Below, in pieces: positions 57,630 to 64,000 of a stretch of 64,000 nucleotides of DNA. The notes under the pieces were generated by a model, which had not been told where the DNA came from, did not search any database, and saw only the letters and a program-made list of their open reading frames with translations. The position numbers were made by a program, and so were the translations under genes. The stretch spans positions 94,038 through 158,037 of the forward strand of contig CACZBS010000006.1 in assembly GCA_902779455.1 (NCBI GenBank), read 5' to 3'. The stretch's first letter is position 1, and each line of letters starts with the position of its first letter. Source of the DNA: an uncultured Prevotellaceae bacterium (GTDB taxonomy: Bacteria > Bacteroidota > Bacteroidia > Bacteroidales > Bacteroidaceae).

Positions 57630-58763
57630 ATGAAAACTATTGTCATCACCGGAGGCGCTGGCTTCATCGGAAGCCATGTCGTCAGACTCTTTGTCAACAA
57701 ATATCCTGACTACCACATCATCAACCTCGACAAGCTGACCTACGCCGGCAACCTGGCCAACCTGAAGGACATCGAAGACCGACCCAACTACGAGTTTGTC
57801 CGAATGGACATCTGCGACTTCGACGCTTTCTATCAGCTCATGCAGGACCGCCACGTCGACGGCATCATCCATCTGGCGGCTGAGAGCCACGTCGACCGCT
57901 CCATCAAGGACCCCTTCACCTTCGCACGCACCAACGTCATGGGCACCCTCTCGCTCCTCCAGGCCGCCAAGCTCTACTGGGAGTCGCTGCCTGAACGGTA
58001 TGAGGGCAAGCGCTTCTATCACATCTCCACCGACGAGGTCTACGGCGCGCTGGAGCTGACTCATCCCGAGGGCATCGAGCCTCCCTTCACCACCACGGCA
58101 TCGTCGGCCAAGCATCATCTGGCCTATGGCGACCAGTTCTTCCTCGAGACGACGAAATATAATCCGCACAGCCCGTACAGCGCTGCAAAGGCATCGAGCG
58201 ACCACTTCGTGCGCGCCTTCCACGACACCTACGGCATGCCTGTCGTCGTGACCAACTGCTCCAACAACTACGGGCCCTATCAGTTCCCCGAGAAGCTCAT
58301 CCCGCTGTTCATCAATAACATCCGCCATCGCAAGCCGCTGCCCGTCTACGGCAAGGGCGAGAACGTGCGCGACTGGCTCTACGTCGAGGACCACGCCCGT
58401 GCCATCGACCTCATCTTCCATCAGGGCAAGGTGGCCGAGACCTACAACATCGGAGGCTTCAACGAGTGGAAGAACATCGACATCATCCGCGTCTTGATCA
58501 ACACCGTCGACCGTCTCCTCGGACGCCCAGAGGGCGAGGACATGAACCTCATCACCTACGTCACCGACCGGGCCGGCCACGACCTCCGCTATGCCATCGA
58601 CTCCAGCAAGCTCCAGCGCGAGCTCGGATGGGAGCCCTCGCTGCAGTTCGAGGAGGGCATCGAGCGCACCGTCCGATGGTATCTCGACAATCAGGACTGG
58701 CTCGACAACGTCACCTCCGGCGCCTACCAGCAGTACTACGAGACGATGTACGCCAACCGCTGA
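57630..58763 (+). CDS. rfbB: dTDP-glucose 4,6-dehydratase
   Basis: 377-residue short-chain dehydrogenase family protein. NAD-binding GGAGFIGSH near residue 8, STDEVYGALEL, catalytic YSAAKASSDH, and DWLYVEDHARAIDLI are all RmlB hallmarks. It makes dTDP-4-keto-6-deoxyglucose, the shared precursor of rhamnose and many deoxy-amino sugars. RmlA, RmlC and RmlD are not in the window. The FdtA-like enzyme at 61371 would act on this product, so the two probably supply a deoxy sugar for surface glycans. Confidence 0.94.
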   Translation: MKTIVITGGAGFIGSHVVRLFVNKYPDYHIINLDKLTYAGNLANLKDIEDRPNYEFVRMDICDFDAFYQLMQDRHVDGIIHLAAESHVDRSIKDPFTFARTNVMGTLSLLQAAKLYWESLPERYEGKRFYHISTDEVYGALELTHPEGIEPPFTTTASSAKHHLAYGDQFFLETTKYNPHSPYSAAKASSDHFVRAFHDTYGMPVVVTNCSNNYGPYQFPEKLIPLFINNIRHRKPLPVYGKGENVRDWLYVEDHARAIDLIFHQGKVAETYNIGGFNEWKNIDIIRVLINTVDRLLGRPEGEDMNLITYVTDRAGHDLRYAIDSSKLQRELGWEPSLQFEEGIERTVRWYLDNQDWLDNVTSGAYQQYYETMYANR

Positions 58764-58768
58764 CAGCC

Positions 58769-58853
58769 CCACGAAGCCCGGCCCTCCGGCTTGGCAATGT
58801 CACAAAGCCCTGCCCTCCGGCTTGGCAATGTCACAAAGCCCGGCCCGCCGGCC
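58769..58853. repeat. Direct repeat of ACAAAGCCCGGCCCTCCGGC units
   Basis: A ~31-nt unit (ACAAAGCCCTGCCCTCCGG plus CTTGGCAATGTC) is present 2.7 times in tandem right after rmlB. No gene is visible in 58764-58940. Confidence 0.7.
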
Positions 58854-58940
58854 GCAGTCTTCCCGTCCCTGTGTGGCGCGGCATTGCCGCGCCATCAAGG
58901 AATAGCCCGCCTCGGCGCGATCCCCTCGCCCCCTCAGAAT

Positions 58941-59234
58941 ATGGACCCTATCAGTCATTCACTTCACGCCCACCTCGTCGCCATGGCCTACCAAGGCGCC
59001 ACCCACGAGCAGGAGCACCAGATGGAGCACCTGCTCGCCCTGCTTGACCCCGACGACGAGGAGCTCATCCTCCACTACTACGGCCTCTTCGGCCATGAGC
59101 GCCGCTCGCTCGACGCCCTGGCCGACGAGCGCCACGAACAGCCCGACGTGACCCTGGCCGCCGTCGCCCGGCTGCTGCGCCGCATCGCCGTCACCCCTGA
59201 GTGGCAGATGATTAAACCCCAACCCCGCGTATGA
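58941..59234 (+). CDS. Small protein resembling sigma-70 region 4
   Basis: 97 residues from MDPISHSLHAHLVAMAYQG; the open frame runs further upstream through the direct repeat but the first Met after the repeat gives a normal start. The middle (LDPDDEELILHYYGLFGHERRSLDALADE) reads like the first helix-turn-helix half of sigma-70 region 4 (pattern LxPxExxxLxLYYGLxG...SLxxLA). No region 2 is present. It could be a stand-alone sigma-4-like DNA-binding protein or an unrelated helical protein. It overlaps the next gene by 4 nt. Confidence 0.45.
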   Translation: MDPISHSLHAHLVAMAYQGATHEQEHQMEHLLALLDPDDEELILHYYGLFGHERRSLDALADERHEQPDVTLAAVARLLRRIAVTPEWQMIKPQPRV

Positions 59235-60187
59235 CCATCGACTCCCGCTTCAACTTCAAGGCGCTGCGCCACGACCTCCTCGCGGCGGTCTTTGGCGTCG
59301 TGGCCTTCTTCTGGACGTTTGTCAAGAGCGACAGTGTCAGCTGGCCCCTGTTCCTTGCCGTCCTGGCTAGCCTGGCCCTCATCGTCGCGATCGGATGGCT
59401 GGCGCGCCTCAAGCGCATCTCCATCTGGAACGATGAGATCGAGGTGACGCCACTGCTCTTTCCCTTCGCCCGCCGCAACTATCGCTTTGCCGAGTTCGAC
59501 TATCTGCTCGTCGCCGGCACCGAGGCCGCACCTAAGCTCATGCTCATCCGCGACTTCTGCCCTGTGTTGACGATCAAGGCCTCGACCTATGCCAACTTCG
59601 ACGAGCTGCGCCAGGCGCTCCGCATACCCGAGCGCAGCAAAATGACGGTCGACCCGACCCGCGAGGTGAAGTCGCGCTTCGTCTGGTGGTATCCCCTGCT
59701 GGTCGTGGCCGTCGTCGCCCTTGTGGCCCTCGGCGTCGCCGTTCCGCTATCCGAATATATGGAGGAGGGCGCGGTCACGATGTCCTCCATGCTGCTCGGA
59801 GCCGTCTTGACAACGATGTTCCTCATTTGCTCCCTGCTCGTGCTGAATGAGTTCCGCCGCATCACCGTCTGGCAGGGACGCATCGACGTGCAGCCGGTGC
59901 TGTGGCCTTTTGCCAGACGCCACTACCGCCTCGCTGACTTCGACGGCGTCTATTATGTCACCAATGAGACGGATTCTGACTACAAGATCAGTTTGCGCGA
60001 GCGATGGTATATGAAGAACGGACGGCGCAAGCTCTGCATCGCCGAGAACGTCTATGCCAACTTTGAGGAGCTGGCCAGCGCCACACGCACCAACTACCTC
60101 GGCGAGATGAACGTAGGCCCCATCGAACAGATCAGGGCCGCTCTTGGAAAGACTTACTACACCCTTCAAAATAATTCGACAGTATGA
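59231..60187 (+). CDS. Membrane protein with two PH-like repeats
   Basis: 318 residues made of two copies of the same unit. Each has two TM helices (~15-33 and 37-55; ~152-172 and 186-206) followed by a beta domain with [22 protein letters not shown](N)YRxAEFD in copy 1 and [30 protein letters not shown] in copy 2, the PH-like (PF-like DUF) pattern. Function unknown; a membrane-associated binding role is likely. The start overlaps the previous gene and the stop overlaps purT (ATGA), so three genes are translationally linked. Confidence 0.8.
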   Translation: MTIDSRFNFKALRHDLLAAVFGVVAFFWTFVKSDSVSWPLFLAVLASLALIVAIGWLARLKRISIWNDEIEVTPLLFPFARRNYRFAEFDYLLVAGTEAAPKLMLIRDFCPVLTIKASTYANFDELRQALRIPERSKMTVDPTREVKSRFVWWYPLLVVAVVALVALGVAVPLSEYMEEGAVTMSSMLLGAVLTTMFLICSLLVLNEFRRITVWQGRIDVQPVLWPFARRHYRLADFDGVYYVTNETDSDYKISLRERWYMKNGRRKLCIAENVYANFEELASATRTNYLGEMNVGPIEQIRAALGKTYYTLQNNSTV

Positions 60188-61374
60188 AGAAAATTTTGCT
60201 TTTGGGCTCAGGTGAACTGGGCAAGGAGTTCGTCATCGCCGCCAAACGCGCCGGCCAGTATGTCATTGCTTGCGACCGATACGCAGGGGCACCGGCCATG
60301 CAGGTGGCCGACGAGCACGAGGTCTTCTCCATGCTCGACGGCGATGCCCTCGAAACCGTCGTGCGCAAGCATCAGCCCGATATCATCGTGCCTGAAATCG
60401 AGGCCATCCGCACGGAGAGGCTCTTCAAGTTCGAGGAGGAGGGCATACGGGTCGTCCCGTCGGCTCGCGCCGTCAACTACACCATGAACCGTCGTGCCAT
60501 CCGCGACCTGGCTTCCAAGGAGCTGGGCCTGCGCACAGCCAAGTACTTCTATGCCAAGACGTTCGATGAGTTCAAACGCGCTGCCGACGAGATCGGATTC
60601 CCCTGCGTGGTCAAACCCCTCATGTCGTCGAGCGGTCATGGACAGAGCTATGTCCACAACGACGACGAGCTGGCTGAGGCCTTCCGTGAGGCCATGGAGG
60701 GCTCGCGCGGCGACGTCAAGGAGGTCATCATCGAGGAGTTCATCGACTTTGAGTCTGAGTTCACGCTCTTGACCGTCACCCAGCAGCATGGATGGCCCAC
60801 CATCTTCTGCCCGCCCATCGGACACGTGCAGAAGGGGGGCGACTATCGTGAGTCGTGGCAGCCCTACAAGATCAGCGACGAGGCATTGAAGCAGGCCCAG
60901 ATGATGGCCGACAAGGTGACACGAGCTCTCACCGGGGCAGGCATCTGGGGTGTCGAGTTCTTCCTCACCAAGCAGGGCGAGGTCATCTTCTCGGAGCTGT
61001 CGCCGCGGCCCCACGACACGGGCATGGTCACACTGGGACACACCACGAACCTCTCGGAGTTTGAACTCCATTTCCGCGCGGTTATGGGCCTGCCTATTGC
61101 CGGCATACATCTCGAGCATGCCGGCGCCTCCGCCGTCATCCTTGCGCCCACCGACGTGTCCAGCGCTTCTCCGCTGGATTATAACCTTACCGAGGCCCTC
61201 AAGGAGGACCGCACACGCATCCGAATCTTCGGAAAGCCTGAAGCTCACAGAGGCCGCCGCATGGGCGTCGTGCTCTGCTATGGCGAGGTGGGCGACGATG
61301 TCGTGGCCCTGCGCGATAAAGCCAAGCGGTTGGCTAAGACCGTCTTGGGTACTGACCCTTATATGAAGAAATGA
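60184..61374 (+). CDS. purT: Formate-dependent phosphoribosylglycinamide formyltransferase
   Basis: 396-residue ATP-grasp enzyme. The N-terminal Rossmann-like [19 protein letters not shown] and the ATP-grasp core [38 protein letters not shown] are PurT signatures. It makes formyl-GAR from GAR, formate and ATP in purine synthesis. It starts within the stop of the preceding PH-like gene and its own stop overlaps the next start (ATGA). The grouping with two sugar-modifying-type genes is unusual. Confidence 0.96.
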   Translation: MKKILLLGSGELGKEFVIAAKRAGQYVIACDRYAGAPAMQVADEHEVFSMLDGDALETVVRKHQPDIIVPEIEAIRTERLFKFEEEGIRVVPSARAVNYTMNRRAIRDLASKELGLRTAKYFYAKTFDEFKRAADEIGFPCVVKPLMSSSGHGQSYVHNDDELAEAFREAMEGSRGDVKEVIIEEFIDFESEFTLLTVTQQHGWPTIFCPPIGHVQKGGDYRESWQPYKISDEALKQAQMMADKVTRALTGAGIWGVEFFLTKQGEVIFSELSPRPHDTGMVTLGHTTNLSEFELHFRAVMGLPIAGIHLEHAGASAVILAPTDVSSASPLDYNLTEALKEDRTRIRIFGKPEAHRGRRMGVVLCYGEVGDDVVALRDKAKRLAKTVLGTDPYMKK

Positions 61375-61769
61375 TAGGAAAGATTATTGAACTGCCTAAG
61401 CACGTCGACCCCAGGGGCAATCTGACTGTGGCCGAACAGATGAAGAACGTCCCGTTCGACATCGCACGGGTCTATTGGACTTACGATATCCCGGCAGGCG
61501 AGCGGAGGGGTGGACATGCCCATCGCACCTGCCAGGAGATCATCATCGCTGTCAGCGGCTCGTTCGACGTCACACTCGACGACGGGAGCGGGCAAAAGGA
61601 GACGCACCACCTCAACCACCCCTATCAGGGACTCTACGTCGGGACCGGCGTATGGCGCACGCTGGAGGACTTCTCCAGCGGGGCCGTATGCCTCGTGCTG
61701 GCTTCTGAGCTCTTCGACGAGGATGAGTATTGGTACGATTACGATGAATTCCTGAACGACGTCAACTGA
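61371..61769 (+). CDS. FdtA/WxcM-like sugar ketoisomerase (cupin)
   Basis: 132-residue cupin of the WxcM-like C-terminal family (FdtA, QdtA). Metal/substrate-site motif [21 protein letters not shown] and [14 protein letters not shown] are visible. FdtA converts dTDP-4-keto-6-deoxyglucose to the 3-keto isomer for dTDP-Fuc3NAc or Qui3NAc, so it would use the product of rfbB 2.6 kb upstream. The start overlaps purT by 4 nt; the stop abuts the GNAT gene. The exact isomer is uncertain, and an aminotransferase and nucleotidyltransferase are not in the window. Confidence 0.85.
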   Translation: MIGKIIELPKHVDPRGNLTVAEQMKNVPFDIARVYWTYDIPAGERRGGHAHRTCQEIIIAVSGSFDVTLDDGSGQKETHHLNHPYQGLYVGTGVWRTLEDFSSGAVCLVLASELFDEDEYWYDYDEFLNDVN

Positions 61770-62719
61770 TGTTTACCATTAAGAGATACTCACCACAGGA
61801 CAGACAACTATGGGACGACTATGTCCGTAGGGCCCGCAATGCCACGTTCCTGTTCTTGAGAGGATACATGGACTATCATGCCGACCGGTTCCAAGACCAT
61901 TCGCTCTTGTTCTTTGTGGGGCGTAAGCTGCATTCCGTATTGCCTGCTCACGAGGATGGGACAATCTTTGCCTCGCACATGGGACTAACCTATGGCGGAT
62001 TGATTATGGATGTTGACGTGACAACGGCCGACGTCGTACAGCTGTTTGTCGAGTTGAACGACTACCTGAGTCAACAGGGCTTTACGCGGGTGGTATATAA
62101 GCCTGTGCCATGGGTCTACCATCGACTGCCGGCGGAGGAGGACCTCTATGCCATGTTCTGGAAGTGCAAAGCCCGATTGCTGCGACGCATGTCGGGGACG
62201 GTCATCGCCCTCGACCAGCACTTGACTTGGCGGAAGGACCACCGTAGAAGGCTTAAAAGCGCGCTACAGATGGGGGTCAGGGTGGTTGCCGATGACAGAC
62301 TGGAGGCTTTCTGGCCGGTTTTGGAGGAGAACCTCAATGTCCGCTTTGGTGCTCGTCCCGTTCACTCTCTTGAGGAGATAATGTTGCTCAAGAGTCGCTT
62401 CCCGCAGCAAATCGTACAATATAATGCGTACGTCGGAGACGTTGTCGTCGGGGGCATCACCTTCTACGTCATGGGACATGTGCTCCACGGACAGTATAGC
62501 GCTACGAATGACGAAGGAAAGATGTGCGGAGCCATGGAGGCGATCTATCAGAGGGTGATGTACGACGATTTCGCTTCTCTGCGCTTTCTTGACTTCGGCA
62601 CTTCCAACGAACAAGGGGGGCTGGTCCTTAACGAAGGACTCATTGCTCATAAAGAAGGATATGGAGGCAGAACGGTCTGCTACGACACCTACGAGTGGGA
62701 AGTCGCCACGGCGATTTGA
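61769..62719 (+). CDS. GNAT-fold N-acyltransferase (FemAB/peptidoglycan-type or sugar N-acyltransferase)
   Basis: 316 residues. Two GNAT-like halves: FTIKRYSPQDRQLWDDYVRRARNATFLF at the start and a second half with AMEAIYQRVMYDDFASLRFLDFGTSNEQGG (the FemAB/BioF2-like pattern of a bridge to the C-terminal strand). The family transfers acyl or aminoacyl groups. Placed directly after FdtA (1-nt overlap), it probably N-acylates the 3-amino sugar made by that pathway. The acceptor is inferred. Confidence 0.75.
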   Translation: MFTIKRYSPQDRQLWDDYVRRARNATFLFLRGYMDYHADRFQDHSLLFFVGRKLHSVLPAHEDGTIFASHMGLTYGGLIMDVDVTTADVVQLFVELNDYLSQQGFTRVVYKPVPWVYHRLPAEEDLYAMFWKCKARLLRRMSGTVIALDQHLTWRKDHRRRLKSALQMGVRVVADDRLEAFWPVLEENLNVRFGARPVHSLEEIMLLKSRFPQQIVQYNAYVGDVVVGGITFYVMGHVLHGQYSATNDEGKMCGAMEAIYQRVMYDDFASLRFLDFGTSNEQGGLVLNEGLIAHKEGYGGRTVCYDTYEWEVATAI

Positions 62720-62772
62720 GCTTTTTTAAGCTAAAAAATGTAGCGTTTCAGGCCTGTCTCACTTTTTATTTT

Positions 62773-62780
62773 TATCTTTG
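62773..62780 (+). promoter_or_regulatory. -7 box of the Bax-inhibitor-1 gene
   Basis: TATCTTTG followed by C, 34 nt before the start at 62815. Confidence 0.6.
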
Positions 62781-62814
62781 CAACCGAAATGTGTTATTTT
62801 AATTTTGTTACAAA

Positions 62815-63534
62815 ATGGATTATCAAGAATTAGACTACCAATCGACGTCTCGCAATCGCGAACTCGAAATCGCATCAGCCTTCCCGGTGCTCATGCGCAA
62901 AGTATACACATGGATGACAATGGCACTGCTCATCACGGGCTTCACAGCTTATCTCGTGGCATCTAATCAGAACGCCATTACTTTCCTTTATAGCCACACG
63001 GCGTTCATTTGGGTCCTCTTTGGGGCAGAACTGCTGATCGTCTTCGGACTGAGTGCCGCCATCGAACGGCTGTCTCTGCCCTTGGCGACGGCGCTCTTCG
63101 TCTTCTATTCCATCATCAACGGTGTCGTCTTCTCTTCCATCTTCCTTGCCTATACTCTGACTAGCATCGCCACCGTCTTCTTCATCACTGCCGGAACTTT
63201 CGCGGCCATGTCCGTCTTCGGATATTTCACAACGGCCGACCTCTCCTCATGGGGAAAGATATTGCTGATGGCTCTTGTTGGACTCATCATCGCTACGATT
63301 GTCAATATCTTCGTGAAAAGCTCTGGACTGGAAATGATTTTAAGTTATGTCGGCGTGCTCATCTTCGTGGGACTGACTGCTTACGACACACAAAAGATTA
63401 AAATGATGTTCCTCCAGGCACCTGATGCAGGTGAGCATACCCAAAAATACGCTCTGCTTGGAGCTCTTTCCCTCTATCTTGACTTTATCAATCTGTTCAT
63501 CTACTTATTGAGAATCTTTGGACGGAGAGAGTGA
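62815..63534 (+). CDS. Bax inhibitor-1/YccA family membrane protein
   Basis: 239 residues, seven predicted helices (first ~29-50, last ~205-230) with the family stretch FLYSHTAFIWVLFGAELLIVFGLS and LIFVGLTAYDTQKIKMMF before the last helix. BI-1 proteins are ion-permeable (Ca2+ leak) membrane proteins; the bacterial role is unclear. Single gene with its own -7 box, just before the rRNA operon. Confidence 0.9.
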   Translation: MDYQELDYQSTSRNRELEIASAFPVLMRKVYTWMTMALLITGFTAYLVASNQNAITFLYSHTAFIWVLFGAELLIVFGLSAAIERLSLPLATALFVFYSIINGVVFSSIFLAYTLTSIATVFFITAGTFAAMSVFGYFTTADLSSWGKILLMALVGLIIATIVNIFVKSSGLEMILSYVGVLIFVGLTAYDTQKIKMMFLQAPDAGEHTQKYALLGALSLYLDFINLFIYLLRIFGRRE

Positions 63535-63622
63535 TTCTATATTATATAATAAGGTGTAAATGGACTGACCTGTAAGAAAAGAAGAAAAAAACAGCTTTTT
63601 TGGGAAAAAGTTTCAGGAAATG

Positions 63623-63653
63623 TTTGCAGGTTCCAAAAAAGTCCGTACCTTTG
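63623..63653 (+). promoter_or_regulatory. rRNA operon promoter
   Basis: TTTG (63623-63626), 19-nt spacer, TACCTTTG (63646-63653). Transcription would start near 63660. The leader 63660-63910 has typical anti-termination-like sequence (TTCTTTGAAAG near 63699) and no gene. Confidence 0.75.
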
Positions 63654-63910
63654 CATCCGCTTTCGCTTCAAAACGGCGATTGCAACAAAAAGAAAGAGTT
63701 CTTTGAAAGATTTACATAGACAGAAGAAGTAGTACAAGAAGCGATTGTCTGCCCTATCTTCAGTGTTAGTGCAGTCAATCGGGTAATGAGAATACGAACC
63801 GTCGATTCTGACTTCCATCTTGAATGGGAGTACGGATGAGAAAAGGCCCAGTATAACGAAACTACGGAGAGTCGTTCTGAGTACAGACAAAAGAAACATT
63901 TATATATACA

Positions 63911-64000
63911 ATGAAGAGTTTGATCCTGGCTCAGGATGAACGCTAGCTACAGGCTTAACACATGCAAGTCGAGGGGCAGCGGGGAGTTAGCTTGCTAACT
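63911..64000 (+). rRNA. rrs: 16S ribosomal RNA, 5' end (partial)
   Basis: The universal AGAGTTTGATCCTGGCTCAG begins at 63915, followed by GATGAACGCTAGCTACAGGC, the Bacteroidales/Prevotella form. The gene runs past the window edge. Confidence 0.98.

Noticed and set aside
1-64000. tRNA genes
   Set aside because: No stretch with the T-arm GTTCRANNC and matching acceptor ends was recognised by eye; a tRNAscan run would be decisive.

Overview
The window is a piece of a Bacteroidales chromosome, most likely a high-GC relative of Prevotella. The 16S rRNA gene that begins at the right edge reads like Prevotella. Promoters have the Bacteroidota form (TTTG, about 20 nt, TAnnTTTG). The gene content is also typical: GH97, PL11 and GH106 glycosidases, BspA-type leucine-rich repeats, a PorE-like lipoprotein, DUF4492 next to cytochrome bd, and a protein with a Fibrobacter-succinogenes-paralogous domain.

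Layout. 811-11698: a pectin (rhamnogalacturonan-I) degradation locus, with four genes rightward (short GH106, GH2, double-domain esterase, GH28) facing two leftward (GH97, PL11). 11972-13839: an ECF sigma factor operon (DUF6249, PspC, sigma, DUF5056). 14016-20925: leftward genes for a PorE/OmpA-type lipoprotein, topoisomerase III, an alpha/beta hydrolase and a cupin-carboxymuconolactone decarboxylase fusion. 21072-28763: a PAS protein, then a tightly overlapping six-gene set starting with CHASE2 and caspase-like proteins, followed by four exported proteins of unknown role. 28764-32088: a nearly gene-free accessory stretch with two MITE-like elements, a probable stand-alone RNA, one lectin-like secreted protein and a gene remnant. 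32089-35430: cytochrome bd oxidase. 35591-43715: a subtilase, a coiled-coil protein and a TolC/HlyD/two-permease exporter. 43936-49888: trmB, an LRR protein, a TonB receptor, an HMA protein and an Mrp ATPase. 49977-55091: small membrane proteins, ilvE, exonuclease VII and a second subtilase. 55477-62719: MATE pump, kinase, rmlB, small proteins, purT, a sugar-ketoisomerase-like cupin and a GNAT enzyme. 62815-63534: a Bax-inhibitor-1 protein. 63623-64000: rRNA promoter, leader and the start of 16S rRNA.

The most unusual feature is the density of palindromic repeats. Several families (named A to F here) fill intergenic gaps. Two of them (B and F) also sit in frame inside genes: one in the linker of the ECF sigma factor and three sites in topoisomerase III. 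There they encode a recognisable peptide (APSNLPxLGEA...GGRLEGA) that reads almost the same from either strand. This resembles the Rickettsia palindromic elements and is the strongest candidate here for an undescribed element. The CHASE2-caspase operon is the best candidate for an undescribed protein system.
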